NCBI GenBank assembly: GCA_913050305.1
Contig: CAJXAS010000120.1
Location: 1 to 5,220, forward strand
Reading direction: 5' to 3'
Origin: an uncultured Polaribacter sp.
GTDB lineage: Bacteria > Bacteroidota > Bacteroidia > Flavobacteriales > Flavobacteriaceae
DNA: 5,220 nt
Shown here: piece by piece, positions 1 to 5,184 of the stretch
Layout: the number at the start of each line of letters is the position of its first letter
How positions within the stretch are numbered: position 1 is the stretch's first letter
Notes under the pieces: model-generated
What the model was told of the DNA's origin: nothing
The model's input: only the letters and a program-made list of their open reading frames with translations
Database searches by the model: none
Translations under genes and position numbers: made by a program

Positions 1-55
1 ATAACTCGATATGCTTACAAATTCACTGTCCTTGCTGTCAAAACCAGTCGTCCCC
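1..55 (-). ncRNA. ssrA: tmRNA (transfer-messenger RNA), 5' end only, cut by the left window edge
   Basis: tmRNA rescues ribosomes stalled on broken mRNAs: its tRNA-like domain is charged with alanine, and its internal reading frame adds a degradation tag with the help of SmpB. Read on the minus strand from position 55, the sequence begins GGGGACGACTGGTTTTGACA. This matches the universal tmRNA 5' end: a GGGG acceptor-stem start, then the D-loop-like motif GGNTTYGACAG (here GGTTTTGACAG). About 20 bases on comes TAAGCATATCGAG, which lines up with GCATGCCGAG at the equivalent place in E. coli tmRNA as I recall it. The tag reading frame, pseudoknots and the 3' acceptor strand with CCA would lie beyond the left edge, so most of the gene is outside. 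I place the 5' end at position 55 from the GGGG; it could be off by a base. No open frame here resembles a known protein. This is recognition from memory, not a covariance-model search. Confidence 0.88.
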
Positions 56-62
56 AAAATGT

Positions 63-95
63 CAAAGAAGTATTTTTTTTAAATTAAAATACCAA
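63..95 (-). promoter_or_regulatory. Candidate promoter of ssrA
   Basis: On the minus strand a TTG (95-93) is followed after 22 bases by CTTCTTTG (70-63). This resembles the Bacteroidota -33/-7 promoter TTG-N17-23-TAnnTTTG, but with the TA of the -7 box missing. The box ends 7 bases before the inferred tmRNA 5' end at position 55, which is about the right distance. That placement is the main support, since the box itself is imperfect. Confidence 0.4.
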
Positions 96-118
96 GTACA
101 AAAGTATAAAAAATACAG

Positions 119-149
119 TTGTTTATCGTTATAAAATCTAATATCTTCG
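119..149 (+). promoter_or_regulatory. Candidate promoter of the oxidoreductase-DUF3820 unit
   Basis: A TTG (119-121) is followed after 20 bases by TATCTTCG (142-149), one mismatch from the Bacteroidota -7 consensus TAnnTTTG. Transcription would start near position 157 and give a leader of about 50 bases before the ATG at 207. It faces away from the ssrA promoter, so the region 56-206 would act as a divergent promoter region. In sequence this AT-rich, one such match can occur by chance. Confidence 0.38.
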
Positions 150-206
150 AGCAAATATTATTCTATTTAAACAACACCATTTTTAGGATTAAAAAAAGAG
201 AAGATT

Positions 207-1412
207 ATGAAGTTTGGCATTATAAAAGAACGTAAAAACCCACCAGATAGGAGAGTTGTTTTTTCACCTGGAAAATTAAAAGAATTTAAACAGCAATTTG
301 TAGAAGCACAAATTCTTGTAGAAAGTTCAGGTATTCGCGTTTTTACGGACAAGCAATATGTAGATGCAGGATTAGAGATTTCAGAAAAAATGGTAAGTTG
401 TGACGTTTTATTTGGGGTAAAAGAAGTACCTGTAGAAGCTTTAATACCTAATAAAAAATATTTTTTCTTTAGCCATACTATTAAAAAACAACCTTATAAT
501 AGAGATTTGTTAAATGCAATCTTAGAGAAAAATATAGTGTTGTATGATCATGAAACTATTATTAAAGAAAATGGTGCCCGCTTAATAGGTTTTGGTCGTT
601 ACGCAGGTATTGTGGGTGCTTATAATGGTTTTAGAGCAATAGGTTTAAAAACGGCTGAGTTTAGTTTGCCAAAAGCAGAAAACTTAGACAGTCAGCAAGA
701 ATTAATTACAGCATTAAATAATATAAAGTTACCCAATTTAAAAATATTATTAACTGGAAATGGCAAAGTAGCGTTTGGTGCAAAAGAGATGTTAGACGCC
801 ATGCATATCAAACAAGTATCAGTGGCAGAATATCTTTCTAAAACTTTTACTGAACCAGTATATTGTTTGGCAGATGTCTTAGATTATAATAAATCTAAAG
901 AAGGTGAGAATACTACTAATAGACATTTCTATGACTATCCAGAAGCATACGTTTCTAACTTTATGCGCTTTGCTAAGGTTACAGATTTTTTTATTGCTGG
1001 TCATTTTTTCGGAAATTGCGCACCCTATTTATTTACAAGAGAAGATGCTAAATCTGTAGATTTTAAAATCAAATTTGTTGCAGATATTTCTTGTGATGTA
1101 GATGGTCCTGTTGCTTCAACCCTAAGAGCATCTACCATTGCAGATCCAATTTATGGGTATAATGCACAAACAGCCTCTGAAGTAGATTATATGCATAAAG
1201 ATGCTATTGTAGTAATGGCTGTAGATAATTTACCTTGTGAACTACCTAAAGATGCAAGTGAAGGCTTTGGAGAAATGTTTTTAGAAAATGTGATTCCTGC
1301 TTTTTTTAATGATGATAAAGATGGTGTTTTAGCGCGTGCTAAAATGACAGAAAATGGAAGGCTTACGGAACGTTTTTCGTACTTACAAGATTATATTGAC
1401 GGAAAAGAATAA
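207..1412 (+). CDS. NAD(P)-dependent oxidoreductase, saccharopine dehydrogenase/lysine-ketoglutarate reductase-like (AlaDh/PNT fold)
   Basis: This 401-residue protein belongs to the alanine dehydrogenase/transhydrogenase fold group and most resembles the lysine-ketoglutarate reductase and LYS1-type saccharopine dehydrogenase branch. The N-terminal domain has the MKFGIIKERKNPPDRRV opening. Lys72 (in GVKE) and His90 (in FFSHT) align with the catalytic Lys and His of yeast saccharopine dehydrogenase. FGRYAG (129-134) matches the LKR signature, TGNGKVAFGA (183-192) is the Rossmann nucleotide-binding loop, and ADISCDVDGP (292-301) and VDNLPCELP (339-347) match the C-terminal LKR motifs. It is a stand-alone domain, unlike the bifunctional eukaryotic enzyme. 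The family suggests reversible reductive condensation or cleavage of an amino acid with a 2-oxo acid, but the substrate cannot be read from sequence, and database names such as alanine dehydrogenase would be guesses. It is presumably cytosolic, with no signal peptide. The ATG at 207 follows a purine-rich stretch (AAAGAGAAG) and starts the conserved N terminus. Its stop overlaps the next gene by one base. Confidence 0.88.
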   Translation: MKFGIIKERKNPPDRRVVFSPGKLKEFKQQFVEAQILVESSGIRVFTDKQYVDAGLEISEKMVSCDVLFGVKEVPVEALIPNKKYFFFSHTIKKQPYNRDLLNAILEKNIVLYDHETIIKENGARLIGFGRYAGIVGAYNGFRAIGLKTAEFSLPKAENLDSQQELITALNNIKLPNLKILLTGNGKVAFGAKEMLDAMHIKQVSVAEYLSKTFTEPVYCLADVLDYNKSKEGENTTNRHFYDYPEAYVSNFMRFAKVTDFFIAGHFFGNCAPYLFTREDAKSVDFKIKFVADISCDVDGPVASTLRASTIADPIYGYNAQTASEVDYMHKDAIVVMAVDNLPCELPKDASEGFGEMFLENVIPAFFNDDKDGVLARAKMTENGRLTERFSYLQDYIDGKE

Positions 1413-1636
1413 TGATTGGAGATAGACAGTTTCTTATTGACTTAGCAAAAATGAAAATGCCTTTTGGCAAATACAAAGGTAGATTCTTGATTGACTTGCC
1501 AGAACATTATATTGTTTGGTATAAAACAAAGGGGTTTCCTGCAGGTAAATTAGGGAAACAAATGGAGCTAGTGTATGAACTTCAATTAAACGGATTAGAA
1601 GATATTGTTAGAAGAATTCAACGAGATTTTACTTAA
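1412..1636 (+). CDS. DUF3820 family small protein (QSregVF-like)
   Basis: This 74-residue protein is recognisable as DUF3820, the family that includes the putative quorum-sensing-regulated virulence factor of Pseudomonas. The hallmark is MPFGKYKGR (16-24), followed by the LIDLPEHYIVWYKTKGFPAGKLG block (26-48) and a helical C terminus containing LNGLEDIVR (59-67). The length is normal for the family. The biochemical role is unknown; the small basic fold and the PFGKYKG motif hint at nucleic-acid or nucleotide contacts, but that is inference only. The ATG overlaps the stop codon of the oxidoreductase gene (TAATG), so translation is probably by termination-reinitiation from the upstream gene, helped by a GGAAAAG just before it. 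There is no sign of a separate promoter. It ends 5 bases from the stop of the converging membrane-protein gene, and no hairpin terminator is visible. Confidence 0.85.
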   Translation: MIGDRQFLIDLAKMKMPFGKYKGRFLIDLPEHYIVWYKTKGFPAGKLGKQMELVYELQLNGLEDIVRRIQRDFT

Positions 1637-1641
1637 AAGAA

Positions 1642-2214
1642 CTATCTCTCAACAACACCATACGCAGCATGCGCTATTGCTAAAATGGTAAACGAAGAAT
1701 ACCAATAGCTAGGAATTACAAAACAATAAATACTAAGTAGTAAAGATAAAGCACTTAAAATAAGAATGTTTTTACGAGCTTTGTTTTTAATGAGTAGTAA
1801 GAAAATTCCGTATATAAAAAGAAAGCTTGGTGCAATCAAATTTACCATACCTAATTTCATTAAGGTGATTAATAAAATAAAAAGCAATGCAATGCCTATT
1901 AAATATTTTAAAAAACTCGCTTTCGTTGTACCATTCCATAACAAAAGATGAAAACTTTTTGAAATTCTTTTTCCACTAAAGAATAGCGCGAAAAAAGAGA
2001 AGAAAATAAAAACACCCGCAAGAGAAATAAAGATGATTTCAATAATTTGAGGGGACAGCATACCTAAGGTATGATCATCTACTAAAAAGTTAGTTAATAC
2101 ATAATTATAAGCATAGCTCAAAAGGAAAAAATAAACTCCAATAAGAATGCTTGTAATACCTTTTAAAGAAAAATTCACTTCAAAATTATCGTGTAAATGT
2201 TTATTATTTGCCAT
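1642..2214 (-). CDS. Hypothetical polytopic inner-membrane protein
   Basis: I do not recognise this 190-residue protein as a named family. After a short hydrophilic N terminus (1-17), hydrophobic stretches suggest five or six membrane spans: about 18-42, 57-79, 102-120, 124-142, 149-167 and possibly 169-187. The loop 80-101 (GKRISKSFHLLLWNGTTKAS) and the KNKARKN turn (143-149) are positively charged and would be cytoplasmic by the positive-inside rule. No catalytic motif, metal ligand set or transporter signature stands out, and there is no cleavable signal peptide. The hydrophobicity pattern and clean ATG start support a real gene; the opposite-strand frame at 1766-1951 is a shadow of it. 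It is transcribed toward, and nearly touches, the DUF3820 gene. It lies downstream of kdsA on the same strand but is separated by that gene's terminator, so it is probably expressed on its own. Confidence 0.75.
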   Translation of the reverse strand: MANNKHLHDNFEVNFSLKGITSILIGVYFFLLSYAYNYVLTNFLVDDHTLGMLSPQIIEIIFISLAGVFIFFSFFALFFSGKRISKSFHLLLWNGTTKASFLKYLIGIALLFILLITLMKLGMVNLIAPSFLFIYGIFLLLIKNKARKNILILSALSLLLSIYCFVIPSYWYSSFTILAIAHAAYGVVER

Positions 2215-2240
2215 AAATTATTCAACTTAAGGTAAATATA

Positions 2241-2273
2241 CAAAAAAGGAGTAATATCAATTTTTAATATCAA
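2241..2273 (-). promoter_or_regulatory. Weak candidate promoter of the membrane-protein gene
   Basis: On the minus strand TTG (2273-2271) is followed after 22 bases by CTTTTTTG (2248-2241), which keeps the TTTG half of the Bacteroidota -7 box but lacks its TA. The spacing and the missing TA repeat what is seen at ssrA. The predicted leader is about 20 bases to the ATG at 2214. The site lies downstream of the kdsA terminator, as an independent promoter should, but the match is weak. Confidence 0.27.
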
Positions 2274-2316
2274 TGTAAATTATAGCAATATTTGATAGTA
2301 TTTATTTTATAAGCAC

Positions 2317-2350
2317 AAAAAAACCATTCAAATTTTACAATCTAAATGGT
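2317..2350 (-). terminator. Intrinsic terminator of kdsA
   Basis: Read on the minus strand, positions 2350-2323 fold into a 12-bp stem (ACCATTTAGATT pairing with AATTTGAATGGT, including two G-U pairs) around a GTAA tetraloop. A run of seven T (positions 2323-2317, the first also closing the stem) follows directly. It lies 20 bases past the kdsA stop codon. On the plus strand no T-run follows the hairpin, so it should work in one direction only. It separates kdsA from the downstream membrane-protein gene. Confidence 0.8.
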
Positions 2351-2370
2351 CTAAATAATAATTAATATAT

Positions 2371-3189
2371 TTATAACTTATTAATAGTCTGTCTAATGGC
2401 AACTAAGTTAGTTAATAAACCTTCTAAGTTATCTAGATGCAACATATTTGCTCCATCAGATTTTGCGTTTTTAGGGTCAAAATGAGTTTCTATAAATAAG
2501 CCATCTACATTATTTACAATTCCAGCTCTTGCAATTGTTTCGATCATTTCAGGCCTACCACCGGTTACACCTGCAGTTTGATTTGGTTGTTGTAAAGAAT
2601 GTGTTACGTCTAATATTGTAGGTGCAAATTCGCGCATTTCAGGAATCCCTCTAAAATCTACAATCATATCTTGGTAACCAAACATGGTTCCTCTATCGGT
2701 AATCCATGCTTTATTAGAACCCGCATCTTTTACTTTTTGCACCGCGTGTTTCATTGCATCGGGACTCATGAATTGTCCTTTTTTTAAGTTTACAACCTTA
2801 CCTGTTTTTGCCGCAGCAACTACCAAGTCTGTTTGGCGAACTAAAAAAGCAGGAATCTGCAAAATATCTACATATTCTGCCGCTTTTATAGCGTCAGAAA
2901 CTTCATGAATATCTGTTACTGTTGGCACGTTAAATGTTTCAGAAACTTTACGTAAAATCTTCAAAGCTTTTTCATCTCCAATTCCAGTAAAACTATCAAT
3001 TCTACTTCTGTTTGCTTTTTTAAAACTTCCTTTAAAAATATAAGGTATTGCTAATTTGTCTGTTATTGTAATTACTTTTTCAGCAATTCTCAAAGCCATT
3101 TCTTCACTTTCTATAGCACAAGGACCAGCTAATAAAAAAAAGTTATTAGCATTGGTATGTTTTATATTCGGAATTTCAGATAAAATCAT
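2371..3189 (-). CDS. kdsA: 3-deoxy-8-phosphooctulonate synthase (Kdo-8-phosphate synthase), metal-dependent type
   Basis: KdsA condenses phosphoenolpyruvate with D-arabinose 5-phosphate to give Kdo-8-phosphate and phosphate, in the cytosolic route to Kdo, the inner-core sugar of lipopolysaccharide. The 272-residue protein is full length for the family and is a single TIM-barrel domain. Conserved blocks are LLAGPCAIESEE (19-30), FKGSFKKANRS (52-62), QIPAFLVRQTDL (111-122), KKGQFMSP (136-143), ITDRGTMFGY (163-172) and DVTHSLQQP (194-202). Cys24, His197, Glu234 and Asp245 line up with the four metal ligands of the Aquifex aeolicus enzyme (Cys11, His185, Glu222, Asp233). This therefore looks like the metal-dependent class, not the E. 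coli class with Asn at the first position. The ATG at 3189 sits shortly before the conserved core. A terminator follows the gene, which appears monocistronic and divergent from the peptidase gene. Confidence 0.97.
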   Translation of the reverse strand: MILSEIPNIKHTNANNFFLLAGPCAIESEEMALRIAEKVITITDKLAIPYIFKGSFKKANRSRIDSFTGIGDEKALKILRKVSETFNVPTVTDIHEVSDAIKAAEYVDILQIPAFLVRQTDLVVAAAKTGKVVNLKKGQFMSPDAMKHAVQKVKDAGSNKAWITDRGTMFGYQDMIVDFRGIPEMREFAPTILDVTHSLQQPNQTAGVTGGRPEMIETIARAGIVNNVDGLFIETHFDPKNAKSDGANMLHLDNLEGLLTNLVAIRQTINKL

Positions 3190-3205
3190 TTATAAAAATT
3201 TTTTA

Positions 3206-3213
3206 CAAAAATA
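3206..3213 (-). promoter_or_regulatory. Candidate -7 box of the kdsA promoter
   Basis: The minus strand reads TATTTTTG at 3213-3206, a full match to the Bacteroidota -7 consensus TAnnTTTG. No TTG is present at the expected -33 distance (about 3231-3238), so only half the promoter is seen. If used as at ssrA, transcription would start near 3198 and leave a leader of only about 9 bases before the kdsA ATG. Confidence 0.38.
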
Positions 3214-3324
3214 CATAAAAAAGAGATGTATTAAGACTGAATTAAAAAGCATGTTAAGAATCATTGAAAATTATTTTATTCTTGATTTAATTATCATATT
3301 TTTACTGATCAAAGAAGAATTAAG

Positions 3325-4350
3325 ATGAAAAAAATAATAAGTTTTTTAATAGTATTAATATTTTTTTTTAGTTGTGCAGTGCATACTAAAGGAGTTGATG
3401 ATGCCCTTGTAAAAGAGAATAGAGATGCTGTATCTGGATTAAAAAATAACACAAATAATATTGTGATAGATTCTAATATGGTTAGAAAACATTTATACAC
3501 ATTAGCCGCAGATAATATGGAGGGAAGGCAATCTGGAACTCCAGGAATTGAAAAAGCAGCCGTATATATAGAAAATGAGTTTAAAAAAATAGGGTTGTCT
3601 ACTTTTGGAGATTTAGAAAGCTATAGACAAACTTTTACTTTTAAAAATAGAAAATCAAAGGAAGATATTATATCTAGTAATATTATTGGAGTTCTAGAAG
3701 GTAAAAGTAAAAAAGACGAATATGTAATTATTTCTGCACATTACGATCATTTAGGGATGAAGAAAAGTGGAGAAGGAGATCTTATTTATAATGGTGCAAA
3801 TGACGACGCTTCTGGGGTAACAGGTGTATTGGCTTTGGCGGCATATTTTAAAAAAGTAGGTCATGAAAGAACGATTGTTTTTGCTGCTTTTACTGCAGAA
3901 GAAATGGGTTTAATAGGCTCTACTTATTTTGGGAAAGAAATTGATGCAGCTAAATTTGTGGCAGGTATTAATTTAGAGATGATTGGTAAAACGCCAAGTT
4001 TTGGGCCTAATACAGCTTGGTTAACGGGTTTTGAGCGCTCAGATTTTGGGAAAATTATTCAGAAAAATTTAGAAGGTTCAGGATATCAATTATTCCCAGA
4101 TCCTTATAAGAATTTTAATTTATTTTTTAGATCAGATAACGCTTCTTTAGCTAGGTTGGGAGTACCTTCTCACACATTTTCTACAACACCAATAGATATA
4201 GATCCAGATTATCATCAAGTATCAGATGAGGCTGAAACGTTAAATATAACGGTAATTACACAAACCATACAGGCGGTTGCAATAGGAACAGAAAGTATTA
4301 TAAACGGAGAAGATACACCAACAAGAGTTGTGCTTGAAGATAAGAAGTAA
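3325..4350 (+). CDS. M28 family zinc metallopeptidase, predicted lipoprotein
   Basis: This 341-residue protein is a predicted co-catalytic zinc aminopeptidase or carboxypeptidase-type enzyme of peptidase family M28. Residues 1-17 form a lipoprotein signal: MKK, a hydrophobic core, then FFFSC with Cys17 as the lipidated residue. A linker (18-48) leads to the catalytic domain. The di-zinc site can be followed: His139 in SAHYDH, Asp160 (bridging) in GANDDASG, Glu192 (general base) and Glu193 in FTAEEMG, Glu218 in INLEMIG, and His297 in DPDYHQVSDE. All six positions are filled, so the enzyme should be active; Glu218 replaces the Asp common in this position elsewhere. There is no inserted PA domain. 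No acidic surface-export signal is obvious next to Cys17, so a periplasm-facing outer-membrane anchor is my inference. The substrate is unknown. The ATG at 3325 follows a purine-rich AAAGAAGAA and gives a proper signal peptide. A possible -7 box, TATTCTTG (3277-3284), is weak. Confidence 0.92.
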   Translation: MKKIISFLIVLIFFFSCAVHTKGVDDALVKENRDAVSGLKNNTNNIVIDSNMVRKHLYTLAADNMEGRQSGTPGIEKAAVYIENEFKKIGLSTFGDLESYRQTFTFKNRKSKEDIISSNIIGVLEGKSKKDEYVIISAHYDHLGMKKSGEGDLIYNGANDDASGVTGVLALAAYFKKVGHERTIVFAAFTAEEMGLIGSTYFGKEIDAAKFVAGINLEMIGKTPSFGPNTAWLTGFERSDFGKIIQKNLEGSGYQLFPDPYKNFNLFFRSDNASLARLGVPSHTFSTTPIDIDPDYHQVSDEAETLNITVITQTIQAVAIGTESIINGEDTPTRVVLEDKK

Positions 4351-4372
4351 TCACAAGAAACGGCTCGGACAG

Positions 4373-4416
4373 ATAACAAAAAAACCCTCTAAAATTGATT
4401 TTAGAGGATTTGTTAT
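4373..4416. terminator. Bidirectional intrinsic terminator between convergent genes
   Basis: CCTCTAAAA (4386-4394) pairs perfectly with TTTTAGAGG (4399-4407) around a TTGA loop. An outer arm, ATAACAAA (4373-4380) with TTTGTTAT (4409-4416), can extend the structure. On the minus strand the stem is followed by G then seven T, a classic terminator for the beta-barrel gene ending at 4434. On the plus strand it is followed by ATTTGTTATTTTA, a looser U-rich tail for the peptidase gene ending at 4350. Its place between two converging genes supports two-way use, stronger on the minus strand. Confidence 0.85.
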
Positions 4417-4433
4417 TTTATGATGGTTGTATT

Positions 4434-4877
4434 TTAAAATTGATATCTAATAGCAAGTGCGAAACTGCTGCCAAGACCATCATAATTGCCTGTAATACCA
4501 ATTTCAGGTCTGTAATCTAAAGAGATTAAAATAGGTGTATTAAAGTTATATTCAATTCCAATTACACCAGCACCAAATAAAGCAGAATACCCAGAATCAT
4601 ACCCAGCACCAAAACCAGCATACCAATTAAATTTATCTTCTAAATTCCAAACCCATTGATACAAACCAGTTCCTTTAAAACTGCTGAATTCATCTCTCAG
4701 ACCTACGTTTACTTCTAAACGATTATTGCCTGTCATTTTCTTTTGATAAGAAATGTCAGCACCCAATCCGTCACCTTTATTAAAACGCAAACCAATAGCA
4801 TTTTCTGAAATTTCTTGAGCGTTTACTGAAAACATGGTGAGGAATAATACCCCAAATATTAAAGACACTTTTTTCAT
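4434..4877 (-). CDS. Small outer-membrane beta-barrel protein, function unknown
   Basis: Starting at the ATG at 4877, this is a 147-residue exported protein. Residues 1-20 form a Sec signal peptide (MKK, hydrophobic core, cleavage after SVNA before Gln21). The mature part of about 127 residues shows alternating hydrophobic stretches that divide into roughly eight beta strands: near 27-33, 37-47, 52-61, 67-79, 83-93, 99-112, 115-129 and 137-147. It ends in IRYQF with a C-terminal Phe, the usual signal for the BAM assembly machinery. This suggests a small eight-stranded barrel, but no specific family or ligand is recognisable. An upstream in-frame TTG at 4892 would add five residues (MSKKI). 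I reject it because it lies inside a promoter-like TATATTTG and gives a poorer signal peptide start. The gene is monocistronic and shares a terminator region with the converging peptidase gene. Confidence 0.8.
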   Translation of the reverse strand: MKKVSLIFGVLFLTMFSVNAQEISENAIGLRFNKGDGLGADISYQKKMTGNNRLEVNVGLRDEFSSFKGTGLYQWVWNLEDKFNWYAGFGAGYDSGYSALFGAGVIGIEYNFNTPILISLDYRPEIGITGNYDGLGSSFALAIRYQF

Positions 4878-4889
4878 AATTTTTTTTGA

Positions 4890-4919
4890 CAAATATAAAT
4901 TTTTATTTCTTCAGATTAA
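4890..4919 (-). promoter_or_regulatory. Candidate promoter of the beta-barrel gene
   Basis: The minus strand reads TATATTTG at 4897-4890, a full match to the Bacteroidota -7 consensus TAnnTTTG. A TTA (4919-4917), one base off TTG, lies 19 bases upstream. If the start site is placed as at ssrA, transcription would begin near 4882, only about 5 bases before the ATG at 4877. The message would then be nearly leaderless. This reading also explains why the TTG at 4892 is not a start codon. Confidence 0.48.
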
Positions 4920-5184
4920 CTGTTAAATCTTAGTGTATATCCTTTGAATGGTTGTAGCTCCGTTTTTAAAGTTAGCGAAAATATTTATTCAAATATCGCA
5001 TTCAAAAATAGGGATGTATTCTGTAATGCAGTCAAAAAAGAAATGTTGCCGTATTTTTTAGACTTATAAAGTTGTACACATAAACGTTAAACCAGTAAAA
5101 TTTATTTTTAACTGAGTTTGAGACTAAATATAATCATTATTGTAATGAGCTTTTGTATTTTTACTTTTTTAAATTTTTTATTAA
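4898..5184. other. Intergenic stretch with no supported gene
   Basis: This AT-rich region lies between the start of the beta-barrel gene and the start of the Mur ligase gene and should hold the promoters of both. I see no tRNA, no recognisable protein and no direct repeats. The longest plus-strand frame noticed is 37 codons (4948-5061, starting MVVAPFLKLAK), with no recognisable similarity and no good ribosome-binding site. A weak bulged hairpin can be drawn at 4975-4999. No convincing TAnnTTTG box was found close upstream of the Mur ligase ATG; TTTTG at 5151-5155 is the nearest partial match. Confidence 0.5.

Noticed and set aside
1..87. Frame open on the plus strand from the left edge (ending at the TAA at 85-87), considered as the tail of an upstream protein
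   Set aside because: The same bases on the minus strand match the conserved tmRNA 5' end, and the plus-strand peptide resembles nothing.
167..352. 61-codon minus-strand frame over the start of the oxidoreductase gene
   Set aside because: It lies antisense to a well-supported conserved coding region and shows no recognisable protein features.
1668..1681. Small hairpin CGCA-GCA-TGCG just past the DUF3820 gene, considered as a terminator
   Set aside because: The stem is only 4 bp and no T-run follows; it lies inside the opposing coding region.
2059..2073. Perfect inverted repeat CATACC-TAA-GGTATG
   Set aside because: It lies within the coding region of the membrane protein, has no T-run on either side, and a 6-bp arm is expected by chance at this length.
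2684..2908. 74-codon plus-strand frame inside kdsA
   Set aside because: It is antisense to highly conserved KdsA coding sequence and its translation resembles no family.
3056..3328. 90-codon plus-strand frame across the kdsA start and the divergent intergenic region
   Set aside because: It is mostly the reverse of kdsA plus AT-rich intergenic sequence, and it runs into the peptidase start codon with no coding character.
3309..3500. 63-codon minus-strand frame over the peptidase signal peptide
   Set aside because: Its hydrophobicity comes from the antisense of an AT-rich lipoprotein signal and linker; no start context or similarity.
4878..4892. TTG start at 4892 adding five residues to the beta-barrel protein
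   Set aside because: It overlaps a full TAnnTTTG promoter match, and the ATG at 4877 begins a cleaner MKK signal peptide.
4948..5061. 37-codon plus-strand frame as a small gene
   Set aside because: No ribosome-binding site, no recognisable motif, and frames of this length are common by chance.
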